DNA from: an uncultured Eubacteriales bacterium
GTDB taxonomy: Bacteria; Bacillota; Clostridia; Lachnospirales; Lachnospiraceae
NCBI GenBank assembly: GCA_900313855.1
Contig: OMSZ01000113.1
Span: 1-10,920 of the forward strand
Direction: 5' to 3'
DNA: 10,920 nucleotides
Under the pieces are notes generated by a model, which was not told the DNA's origin, did no database searches, and worked only from the letters and a program-made list of their open reading frames with translations. The translations under genes were made by a program, and so were the position numbers. This document shows, piece after piece, positions 1 through 7,291 of this stretch; within the stretch, counting starts at the first letter, position 1; every line of letters begins with the position of its first letter.

Positions 1-9
1 GCTTGTACC

Positions 10-81
10 CCGACTGAGTATAGTTTGACATAACCCCCACCTACACCTAAGCTTAGAGGTGGGGGATTTCTCCGACTGAGT
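10..81 (+). repeat. 10-bp direct repeat CCGACTGAGT flanking the hairpin
   Basis: The ten bases CCGACTGAGT occur at 10-19 and again at 72-81, either side of the hairpin at 34-65. This could be an internal repeat of an element end, or a trace of a small inserted element. IS200/IS605 elements do not make target-site duplications, so a duplication would argue for something else. The repeat itself is exact; its meaning is uncertain. Confidence 0.55.
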
Positions 82-82
82 T
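34..82 (+). mobile_element. Candidate right end of an IS200/IS605-type element (partial)
   Basis: A perfect 9-bp inverted repeat is visible: CCCCCACCT at 34-42 and AGGTGGGGG at 57-65. Its 14-base loop contains the palindrome CTAAGCTTAG. The stem is followed by ATTTCTCCGACTGAGT. In Firmicutes, a C-rich/G-rich hairpin followed by ATTTCT is characteristic of the right end of IS200/IS605 elements. There the hairpin also forms the 3' part of the omega-RNA that guides TnpB. No transposase or tnpB is present; it would have to lie upstream, outside the window. The alternative is a bidirectional intrinsic terminator, although neither side has a strong T-run. Confidence 0.42.
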
Positions 83-108
83 AAAAAGCCTCAACCATCT
101 GCTAAGGC
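83..108 (-). terminator. Intrinsic terminator of the sodium symporter gene
   Basis: On the minus strand GCCTTA (108-103) pairs with TGAGGC (93-88), including one G-U pair, around a 9-base loop. It is followed directly by five T (87-83). It lies 27 bp after the stop codon of the transporter. The wobble pair is only compatible with the minus-strand transcript, which supports this orientation. The stem is short, so termination may be partial. Confidence 0.55.
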
Positions 109-134
109 ATATGTCGCAACTCTGTTGCTTTGTT

Positions 135-1526
135 TTAGACTATACCAACAGAAATCATGAAGAGGATAACCAAAAGAACAGGCGCAACATACTTTATCAT
201 AACCTTGAAAAGGCCTTTTCTTCCGAATCTCTCACCATTCTTGGTCGCCTCATCTATAACTGTTTCAGGCTTTAATATCCAGCCGACAAGAATACAGGTT
301 GCGATCGCTACGATCGGCATAAGGACAAAATTACTTATATAATCAAGAATATCCAATATCTGAGCGTCACTACCGTTAGGAAGCTTAATATTAAAGAACA
401 GCACATTATAGCCGAGACATACGATAACACCTATTATAAGGGCTGCAATTGTCTCAATGACTGTTGCTCTCCTTCTTGCCATATTGAACTTATCTATAAG
501 ACTTGATACAACCGCCTCAAGTACGGACATACCGCTTGTAACCGCAGCAAAAAGCACCATTGCAAAGAACAGCGTTCCAATAATATCTCCGACCTTACCC
601 ATCTCGGCAAATATCTTAGGAAGTGATACGAACATAAGTGACGGACCCTTTGTCATTCCCTCTGTTCCGTTAAATACATATACCGCAGGAATGATCATAA
701 CTCCTGCAAGAAATGCTACCGCAGTATCGAATATCTCTATCTGGTTGATCGACTTTACGAGATTAGCATCATCCGGAACATAAGAACCGTATGCTATCAT
801 GATACCCATAGCGATCGAAAGGCTGAAAAACAGCTGACCGAGCGCATCGGTAACCACGAAGAAAAACTCTTTGATTCCAACGCCCTCAAGACTTGGAACC
901 ACATAAGCCTTCATACCCTGAAGTCCCGTTACAACATTACCGGCATCATCAGTTTTCTTGATAGTAAGCGAGAATATAGCAATACCTATAACCAACACCA
1001 GCAATATCGGCATTATTATTCTTGATGATTTCTCAATACCGCCGCTTACGCCCATATAAATGATAACCGCACAAGCAAGAAGGAAGATAACCATCATAAC
1101 TATCGGCTCTGTCTGATGTGTAATGAAATTACCGAAATATTCATCAGAAGCTGCATCCGCACCATGACCGGTAAGGAACGCAATGAAATATTTGACAACC
1201 CAGCCACCTATTACACTGTAATACGGCATGATCATAAAAGGTACCAGACATGCAAGCACACCGATAAAGCCGCTTTTTTCACTCAGCTTCTTATATGCGG
1301 TAAGCGGACTCTGCTTGGTCTTTCTTCCTATGGCAATCTCTGCAGTAAGAAGCGTGAAACCGAATGTAACCGCCAGCACAAGATATACAACCAAAAACAA
1401 TCCGCCGCCATCTCTTGCAGCCAGATATGGAAATCTCCATATATTACCAAGACCTACGGCACTTCCCGCTGCCGCTAACACAAAACCTATCGCTCCGCCA
1501 AAGGAGCCTCTCTGCTTTTCTTCCAT
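135..1526 (-). CDS. Sodium-dependent transporter, NSS/SNF family
   Basis: This 463-residue integral membrane protein of the neurotransmitter:sodium symporter family (LeuT/MhsT type) is expected to import an amino acid or related solute with Na+ across the cytoplasmic membrane. The family signature is in helix 1, with GSAVGLGNIWRFPYL at about residues 21-35. N28 and R31 match the sodium-ligand Asn and gating Arg of LeuT (N27 and R30), followed by DGGG of the helix 1-2 turn. Hydrophobic segments along the whole length fit the usual 11-12 helices, and the size is normal for bacterial members. The start is supported by the SD AAGGGGAG at 1536-1543, nine bases upstream. The substrate cannot be read from sequence. 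It follows the WYL regulator by 143 bp and probably has its own promoter. Confidence 0.93.
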   Translation of the reverse strand: MEEKQRGSFGGAIGFVLAAAGSAVGLGNIWRFPYLAARDGGGLFLVVYLVLAVTFGFTLLTAEIAIGRKTKQSPLTAYKKLSEKSGFIGVLACLVPFMIMPYYSVIGGWVVKYFIAFLTGHGADAASDEYFGNFITHQTEPIVMMVIFLLACAVIIYMGVSGGIEKSSRIIMPILLVLVIGIAIFSLTIKKTDDAGNVVTGLQGMKAYVVPSLEGVGIKEFFFVVTDALGQLFFSLSIAMGIMIAYGSYVPDDANLVKSINQIEIFDTAVAFLAGVMIIPAVYVFNGTEGMTKGPSLMFVSLPKIFAEMGKVGDIIGTLFFAMVLFAAVTSGMSVLEAVVSSLIDKFNMARRRATVIETIAALIIGVIVCLGYNVLFFNIKLPNGSDAQILDILDYISNFVLMPIVAIATCILVGWILKPETVIDEATKNGERFGRKGLFKVMIKYVAPVLLVILFMISVGIV

Positions 1527-1606
1527 TATATTATTCTCCCCTTAAAAAAATTAACGGTATCCTCATAATATTTGAGCTTTTACCGTTATATTGTGACATC
1601 TGTCCT

Positions 1607-1635
1607 AGTGTAACATATCTGTATCTGTTTGTCAT
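1607..1635 (-). promoter_or_regulatory. Candidate promoter of the sodium symporter gene
   Basis: On the minus strand a -35-like ATGACA (1635-1630) is followed by a 17-base spacer and TACACT (1612-1607). TG sits one base before the hexamer, giving an extended -10 (TGTTACACT). The transcript would start near 1600, leaving a leader of roughly 70 bases. The hexamers are imperfect, and a TATAAC lies further downstream, so the exact start is uncertain. Confidence 0.38.
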
Positions 1636-1669
1636 CCGTTAAAAAAATACACAAAATACGTATAATTAT

Positions 1670-2680
1670 TCATACCGGTTTACCACTTATTATGCTTTCT
1701 GCCTCCTCCATCAACTGCTCTGCCAGCCACTGTGGTTTTACCACCTTAACCTCAGGACCAAAGCCTCTTACCCATCTTATTACATCAGGGGCAATTGCAG
1801 CTATGCTGCAAAAATGCAGTCCATCCTCTTTTAATTCAAGACTATTTGCCCTGTAAGACTCATACTCCTTCACATATCTGATACTTTCCCCTGAAAAGAC
1901 AAGTTCAAGCTCTTCCTTTTCTCCTCCGGATAACTTCAAGAATGCCTGCTCAGACTCCTTAGGGATCTCCTCATCAAATTGAGCATCGAGACATTCTATA
2001 TTCTTGATCCTTGCAACTCTGAAGGTCCTTATTTCATTTCTCAGCTCGCAGAAGGCCTCCAGACACAGATATGAATCTATCATCAGCATTCCATACGGAT
2101 GTATTATCCTCTTTGTTGTCTGATCACTTGAGAAGCTGTAATAATCAATCTCTAATTTATTCCTGCTGTCAATCGCATTCTGTATTATATGCTCTATATT
2201 CCAATCAACATTATCCTTATTGCCGTTTACATTATTCTGTCTGAAGCTTTTGCATAATCTTTCAAACTGCAGCTTATTAAGCGCCGCCGAATTCTTTACT
2301 ATCCTGTCAATAAATGATACCGCATGAACTCCCATCTCGATATGCGAATACTCTTTAAGCATTTCCTTCGCAAAAGCAAGCGACGCCAGATCCTCAATTG
2401 TAAGATCAACATTTTTCAGGGTGTATTTATCAGCATAATAGTATGTTTTACCGTCTCTTTCGTCCTCGAGAATCCCATAGTTTAGCGACAGCTCATCGAT
2501 ATCGCGAAGAATTGTCCTGCGGCTCACATCGATATCCCACGAGAGCAGTCTTTTCCTGATATCCTCCGCCTGATATCCTCTGGGATTCTCGGAAAGCAGT
2601 GACAATATATATATCTGTCGCTGCGACATCGAAACATCTTTGCCCCTGTTTACATTATTTTCACTTTCATTATTACTCAT
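1670..2680 (-). CDS. WYL-domain transcriptional regulator (HTH-WYL-WCX)
   Basis: This 336-residue predicted cytoplasmic DNA-binding regulator has an N-terminal helix-turn-helix of the DeoR/HTH_11 type at about residues 18-85, including VSRRTILRDIDELS. A WYL domain follows at about 165-235 and a C-terminal WCX-like region at about 245-330 (VIRWVRGFGPEVKVV). WYL domains are known as ligand-sensing modules, often for nucleic acids or nucleotides. The motif itself is degenerate: the tripeptide reads S203-Y204-L205, with Ser in place of Trp. I chose the ATG at 2680 because AGAGG sits seven bases upstream. The ATG at 2704 would add eight residues but has no properly spaced SD. It lies 58 bp after the transglutaminase gene on the same strand, so it may be the last gene of that operon. 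Its target is unknown. Confidence 0.88.
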   Translation of the reverse strand: MSNNESENNVNRGKDVSMSQRQIYILSLLSENPRGYQAEDIRKRLLSWDIDVSRRTILRDIDELSLNYGILEDERDGKTYYYADKYTLKNVDLTIEDLASLAFAKEMLKEYSHIEMGVHAVSFIDRIVKNSAALNKLQFERLCKSFRQNNVNGNKDNVDWNIEHIIQNAIDSRNKLEIDYYSFSSDQTTKRIIHPYGMLMIDSYLCLEAFCELRNEIRTFRVARIKNIECLDAQFDEEIPKESEQAFLKLSGGEKEELELVFSGESIRYVKEYESYRANSLELKEDGLHFCSIAAIAPDVIRWVRGFGPEVKVVKPQWLAEQLMEEAESIISGKPV

Positions 2681-2687
2681 GATCAAA

Positions 2688-2692
2688 CCTCT
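2688..2692 (-). promoter_or_regulatory. Ribosome binding site choosing the WYL regulator start
   Basis: AGAGG within GGAAGAGG on the minus strand stands seven bases before the ATG at 2680. The alternative in-frame ATG at 2704 has only AAAGGG about 15 bases upstream, which is too far. Confidence 0.6.
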
Positions 2693-2722
2693 TCCGATCA
2701 CCATTTTAATTTTTATATCCCT

Positions 2723-2750
2723 TTTATATGATTACTCATCACCGTTTCCA
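2723..2750 (-). promoter_or_regulatory. Weak candidate promoter for the WYL regulator
   Basis: On the minus strand TGGAAA (2750-2745), a 16-base spacer and TATAAA (2728-2723) give a 4/6 and 5/6 match to the sigma-70/A consensus. It overlaps the last codons of the transglutaminase gene. It would allow separate expression of the regulator, but co-transcription with the upstream cassette is equally compatible. Confidence 0.28.
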
Positions 2751-5159
2751 CAGCATCATACGCGTCTTTAACTTAACATTTTTTCTGATAAGCTTCCTTA
2801 ACTCACCCATCTTTTGTATTATCTCTTCCATTCGTTTATCCTCAAGATAGTCATCATGGAAGCTCATACGTTCAAGATCTGTCTTTAAATCTTCGACATT
2901 TATTCCATCATCATATCTATCCTTAATATATTCAAGCTGCTCCTTATGGCTTCTGCATCCATCAAAGCCTTTATCGCAAATTCTTATCATATCACAGACA
3001 TCCGCATATTGCGCTATCGCAGCATCTCTTCTATTCTTTTGATTGCAATTCCTATACCGTCTTATCCTTCTTATAAGAATTCTCACATAAGATAGAATAA
3101 TAACAAAGGCGATAATTCCCATCAATAGATAAACAACACCTGAGTATCTTGAAAGATTAAGATTGCCAATTACATTTCCTGCATTATTACCGTTATTATC
3201 AGTAACTCCCGCACCGAAGAAATCCGAGAACGCCGACCAGAAATCATTCTCCTCCGTTATCTCATTACTACCCGGAGTCACTTCAACATTTCTCCAGCCA
3301 AATCCATCAACATATATTTCCACCCACGCATGAGCCTGCGCATCAGATACCTCCACCTTCATTACAGGGGCATCGCCTAATGCCGAATATCCCTGATAGT
3401 AATCAGATGGATCAAGTCCATCTATCTCATCGGAAGCGAACACACTCTCCATTGAGAACGCGTAACCCTCAACGTAACGTGCGGGAATTCCCATGTGCCT
3501 GAATATAAGTACTGCAGACGAGGCAAAATGAGCGCAAAAGCCCTTTTTATTCTTAGTAAGAAAATAATTAACAAAATCCTCCTTATCAGGCGTCCGTCCG
3601 GGTTTTAATGTATAAGGATAGTTTTCTTCGAAATAATCTCTTACGGCATCTACGATCTCATATTCGGTCATATTATCATTTAATCCTATTTTCTTAGAGA
3701 TATCGGAGACAACCTCTTCATTTTTCTCAGGGACATCAAGAAATATACTGCTTACTCCACTCACGTCCATATCCTTTGGACATTTATTCCCAAGTTCGTT
3801 CTCCCACACTATCTTAGGATAGAAATTGAACTCTCTCTCCTCACCGTAATCAATTCCTGAATAATTAAAAAGCCCATCAAAGTTTGGAGACAGAGTATAA
3901 TAAGGATAATATGTATAACCGGTATCCGCGCCTATATTTTTGACGATCATACGTCCGCTTCCATGATATTTCCCCGTATCATTTTTAAGCTTTTCCGCTT
4001 CCGCCTGAAGGCTTGCATCATCATCAATTACATTAGTATCAAGCTTTTCTCCCTGCTCCGGATCATATATGCTCTCCCACTGATTATCTCCATATATTCC
4101 GCCCGTAAATCCCTTAAGATAGATTGCGTCATTACTATGCGGAACAAATGACACCTCAAGATCAGTCATGTAATCCGGTCTTACGTTAGAAACCCCGCCT
4201 AATCGTCCACCGCTCATTCCGCCGGTACTTGGATATTCATTAAACATACTCGAAACACCCAGCAATATGAAATTACCAATTGCTTCAGATGTAAGATCTC
4301 TTAATCGGTCACTGTTAAATTTTCTTTCAAATGCCTGCGGACTGATCATCATAGATGATACAAAAACAACGCACAAAGAAATAACGCCTAACGACAGTAA
4401 TGTCTGGCGAAAAATAGTGGAATCCTGAGTATACGATACCCTTTTCTTGATTAACCCTCTTGTTTTTAACGGCGAATCCCAGGCAAAAACCACATAATGA
4501 CCGTTAGCCTTAAATATCATAACCGCCATATATCCGATCATCAAAAACACAATGTACATCGGATCCGGAGAAAGCTTCATGTAAATGGGGATAAATAGAA
4601 TAGGAAATGTGAAAAGCATCGTCCAGAACATACTCATTATAGAATACATCCATATATTCAAAACTATTATCATCACCAGACCGACAAAACAGGTCACTAT
4701 TGATACGGTAAGATAATCATTATCAATCTGAACCTCATATTCCCGCACACCGGGGAGATCAAAGAATGCTTTAGCCTTGTTAAGAATATTATTAACTATT
4801 GAATAAAAGCCCGAATTGGCATAAACCCTAAGAACATATATTGCGCCAACAAAAAACACAAAAAATATAATATATCCGATATCCCGATATATCAGTCTGG
4901 TAGCCGCATACAAAAAAGAGAAGTACATTGAAAGCAGAAGAAATACGATGATCACCATAAGGAAATTGTAATTAATATCAAATGCCGATAAAAATCCACC
5001 TATTGATCCGAGCACCAAAAAAAAGACGATCAATGCGCGCAGAAAACAATTAAGAACAATATGACCGTTATTCATTGTCGCCTGCTTAAGATACATTCCA
5101 TCCGTGATCAGCAGATCGCCCTTATGAACATCTTCTGTTTTCTTTTTCAATCCAAACAT
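2739..5159 (-). CDS. Membrane-anchored transglutaminase-like protein (TgpA type)
   Basis: This 806-residue protein has about seven hydrophobic segments in residues 40-273 and a large loop, likely outside the cell, at about 275-670. One more membrane helix (about 672-697) and a charged cytoplasmic tail follow. The loop carries a transglutaminase/papain-like core: GFCAHFASSAVL with Cys542, QAHAWVEIY with His610, and VEVTPG with Glu626 at the place of the usual Asp. This arrangement is that of TgpA-like proteins, thought to cleave or crosslink cell-envelope protein or peptide; the substrate is unknown. The C-terminal tail is rich in Lys, Arg and Asp and may contact the cytoplasmic partners. The start has GAGG eight bases upstream. 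The gene follows the DUF58 gene by 35 bp, the classic moxR-DUF58-tgpA order. Confidence 0.9.
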   Translation of the reverse strand: MFGLKKKTEDVHKGDLLITDGMYLKQATMNNGHIVLNCFLRALIVFFLVLGSIGGFLSAFDINYNFLMVIIVFLLLSMYFSFLYAATRLIYRDIGYIIFFVFFVGAIYVLRVYANSGFYSIVNNILNKAKAFFDLPGVREYEVQIDNDYLTVSIVTCFVGLVMIIVLNIWMYSIMSMFWTMLFTFPILFIPIYMKLSPDPMYIVFLMIGYMAVMIFKANGHYVVFAWDSPLKTRGLIKKRVSYTQDSTIFRQTLLSLGVISLCVVFVSSMMISPQAFERKFNSDRLRDLTSEAIGNFILLGVSSMFNEYPSTGGMSGGRLGGVSNVRPDYMTDLEVSFVPHSNDAIYLKGFTGGIYGDNQWESIYDPEQGEKLDTNVIDDDASLQAEAEKLKNDTGKYHGSGRMIVKNIGADTGYTYYPYYTLSPNFDGLFNYSGIDYGEEREFNFYPKIVWENELGNKCPKDMDVSGVSSIFLDVPEKNEEVVSDISKKIGLNDNMTEYEIVDAVRDYFEENYPYTLKPGRTPDKEDFVNYFLTKNKKGFCAHFASSAVLIFRHMGIPARYVEGYAFSMESVFASDEIDGLDPSDYYQGYSALGDAPVMKVEVSDAQAHAWVEIYVDGFGWRNVEVTPGSNEITEENDFWSAFSDFFGAGVTDNNGNNAGNVIGNLNLSRYSGVVYLLMGIIAFVIILSYVRILIRRIRRYRNCNQKNRRDAAIAQYADVCDMIRICDKGFDGCRSHKEQLEYIKDRYDDGINVEDLKTDLERMSFHDDYLEDKRMEEIIQKMGELRKLIRKNVKLKTRMMLWKR

Positions 5160-5194
5160 AAAATCATCCTCGATACCACTCTAACAAGCTGCAG

Positions 5195-6259
5195 TTAACC
5201 CTGAGTTTTTAACAATGCCCCGGCCTTCCTGTCACCGTATATTACATCTTCATTTCCACCCTCAACAACCCCAATATAGAGATAACTTCCCGCGCCCGGA
5301 TTCTGCCGAATAAATAAATCCTCTGTCAATGCTTCTCCCATGTAACATCTGTCATACAGTACCATTTCAAGCCATTGCTTTCGTTCAATCTCATTACCGA
5401 TATAACAGTTGTTAAGTCCACCGGTATTAGTGCTGTAATAATATACGGTAAACGGAAGATTCTGTACAACAAAGCCTTTGGTAATGCTGTCTGCAAGCTC
5501 CAACACACCCTCGGCGCTCATCTCTTCATTATTGGAAAGATCAACTAGTACATTTAATTGCATAGCTGATACACTGACCCGTTCCTTAACCATAAGATCA
5601 TCTTTCTTCACCGAAAGCTTCCAGTGAATATTCTGCAATTTATCACCCGGTATATATTCTCTTATACCGCTTATATCAGAAAAATCATATCCCTTTTCCT
5701 TACTCTCCACAGCCTCGCTCACACCGCGAAGGTAGATACGTCCCGCCTCATTATTCCTCTCTGCACCGTTTGGAAACACAAGACATTCAGCAAGCTCATG
5801 AACAGGAATCCTTCTCTCCTGCATTCCAAGAATATCCACAAGTGAAATCTCATTAACCTCTACCAAAAATCTGCCGCAATACTCCATCACTATCGGATAA
5901 GTAACCTTGGTTTCCTTTCCCGCGCGAACAGGAATATTTAATACATGTCCTCCGGTCTTGCCGTAAAATGCATTGGAAAACTCCAGATTAAGATTAACAT
6001 TAACCAAAGGAAACCAACTGTCATTATGAACAGTAAACCTTACATCAAATTCCTCTCCCCTGCACATCGCTTCAACAGGCGCTTCTACTTTAAGTGAAAG
6101 TCCTTCCGCCGCCTTGCGCACTCCGATAATACTGTAGATAGGAAACAATATAAGACCGACCAGCAATATGAAATTAATATAACTGTGGAATACTATCATC
6201 ACAAAAATATCCAATATGATAATGATGATATACCGCAGGATATTCCTGACTCTTTTCAT
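5195..6259 (-). CDS. DUF58 domain membrane protein
   Basis: This 354-residue protein has two membrane helices near the N-terminus (about 9-25 and 29-48), then a soluble region. The DUF58 signature lies at about residues 198-228: REYIPGD, IHWKLS and LMVKER. DUF58 proteins contain a divergent von Willebrand A-like fold and almost always accompany MoxR ATPases, probably as the adaptor between the ATPase and a membrane or external partner. The metal-site-like segment reads D240-L-S242-N-N244, so the last Ser of a classical DxSxS is Asn and metal binding may be lost. The start has only a weak purine-rich SD (AGAGAAG). It follows moxR by 27 bp and precedes the transglutaminase gene by 35 bp, so the three are surely co-transcribed. 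The role is inferred from family and context. Confidence 0.9.
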   Translation of the reverse strand: MKRVRNILRYIIIIILDIFVMIVFHSYINFILLVGLILFPIYSIIGVRKAAEGLSLKVEAPVEAMCRGEEFDVRFTVHNDSWFPLVNVNLNLEFSNAFYGKTGGHVLNIPVRAGKETKVTYPIVMEYCGRFLVEVNEISLVDILGMQERRIPVHELAECLVFPNGAERNNEAGRIYLRGVSEAVESKEKGYDFSDISGIREYIPGDKLQNIHWKLSVKKDDLMVKERVSVSAMQLNVLVDLSNNEEMSAEGVLELADSITKGFVVQNLPFTVYYYSTNTGGLNNCYIGNEIERKQWLEMVLYDRCYMGEALTEDLFIRQNPGAGSYLYIGVVEGGNEDVIYGDRKAGALLKTQG

Positions 6260-6286
6260 AGTTTCTTCTCTATTCCTATTCTTTTC

Positions 6287-7210
6287 CTATACTTGTGAGG
6301 TCCGTGGAACCTTAACTCCCAAAAACAACTCGTCCAACGCCTGATGAACATTCTTTCCTTCCGCTCTCGCCTTGGTGCTTAATTTCACCCTGTGTCCAAG
6401 TACATCAACAAGCACGCTGCGAACATCCTCAGGTGTTATATAATCCCTGTCATCTAATACAGCCATTGCCTTTGCCATTCTAAGAAGCGCTATACTTCCT
6501 CTTGGACTTGCGCCCATTGAGAATAGCGGATTGGTTCTTGTCTCCTCAACAAGAGTCACTATGTACTCATACATCGAATCATGAACGAACATCTCATTAG
6601 TTTTCTTACGTAATTCCATGAACCTCTCGACCGTCATCACACTCTCTAATAAAGTGATCGGTTTCTTTGCATTATCCTTAAGTATGTCCATTGCGGCTTC
6701 ATGGCCGGGATAACCTATTGAAAGACAAACCATGAAACGATCAAGCTGCGATTCAGGAAGCATCTGTGTTCCTGAGGAACCAAGAGGATTCTCGGTAGCT
6801 ATAACCGTAAATGGTTCCGGAAGCGGTCTTGTCACTCCGTCAACAGTAACATTACCCTCCTCCATAACCTCTAATAAAGCAGACTGGGTTTTAGGTGAGG
6901 TACGGTTGATCTCATCTGCCAGGAAAAGATTGCAATAGACTGCGCCCTGCTGATATTCAAACTTTCCGCTTTCCTTGTTGTACATAGAAAAACCGACAAT
7001 ATCACTCGGGAGAACATCTGGCGTAAACTGTACTCTCTTATAGCTTAACGACATTGATTTAGCTATAGCCATCGCAAGAGTTGTCTTACCCACACCCGGT
7101 ATATCCTCCAACAGAATATGTCCCCCGGCAAGCATTGTTGCAAGTACCTTGTCTATCACCAGATCTTTACCCTTAACCGCTTTCTTAATCTCCTGTTTAA
7201 CCCGCTGCAT
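6287..7210 (-). CDS. MoxR family AAA+ ATPase
   Basis: This 307-residue cytoplasmic ATPase has the Walker A GVGKTT at residues 39-44 and Walker B LFLADEINR with D99 and E100. Sensor 1 is in ATENP (138-142), the arginine finger is R158 in QLDRF, and a C-terminal sensor 2 segment contains GASPRGS. Length is typical of MoxR proteins, which act as chaperones or metal-insertion-type remodelling machines together with a von Willebrand A protein, here probably the DUF58 product. I chose the ATG at 7210, with AAAGGGG six bases upstream. An in-frame TTG at 7228 would add six residues, but its codons are the SD itself. This is the first gene of the cassette. A terminator-like hairpin ends 25 bp before the start codon, suggesting either independent initiation or control by readthrough. 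Confidence 0.93.
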   Translation of the reverse strand: MQRVKQEIKKAVKGKDLVIDKVLATMLAGGHILLEDIPGVGKTTLAMAIAKSMSLSYKRVQFTPDVLPSDIVGFSMYNKESGKFEYQQGAVYCNLFLADEINRTSPKTQSALLEVMEEGNVTVDGVTRPLPEPFTVIATENPLGSSGTQMLPESQLDRFMVCLSIGYPGHEAAMDILKDNAKKPITLLESVMTVERFMELRKKTNEMFVHDSMYEYIVTLVEETRTNPLFSMGASPRGSIALLRMAKAMAVLDDRDYITPEDVRSVLVDVLGHRVKLSTKARAEGKNVHQALDELFLGVKVPRTSQV

Positions 7211-7216
7211 ATAAAT

Positions 7217-7223
7217 CCCCTTT
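7217..7223 (-). promoter_or_regulatory. Ribosome binding site fixing the moxR start
   Basis: AAAGGGG on the minus strand is six bases from the ATG at 7210. It falls inside the codons that a TTG start at 7228 would use, so the shorter protein is preferred. Confidence 0.65.
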
Positions 7224-7235
7224 CTCAACTTCCGT

Positions 7236-7272
7236 ATAAAACAGAGTCCGTTCCTACAGGAACAGACCCTGT
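7236..7272 (-). terminator. Intrinsic terminator or leader attenuator between the kinase-like gene and moxR
   Basis: On the minus strand ACAGGGTCTGTTCC (7272-7259) pairs along all 14 bases with GGAACGGACTCTGT (7254-7241), with two G-U pairs and a four-base loop (TGTA). A run TTTTATA follows, the first T being the stem end. It begins 19 bp after the stop codon of the cytidylate-kinase-like gene, so it most simply ends that transcript. The short T-run may leave some readthrough into moxR. Confidence 0.72.
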
Positions 7273-7291
7273 AACATTTCTTACATAACTA

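Noticed and set aside
1116..1478. 120-residue open frame on the + strand inside the symporter gene
   Set aside because: It lies fully antisense to a strongly conserved transporter gene, has a Cys/Arg/Thr-rich composition without domain features, and has no convincing SD.
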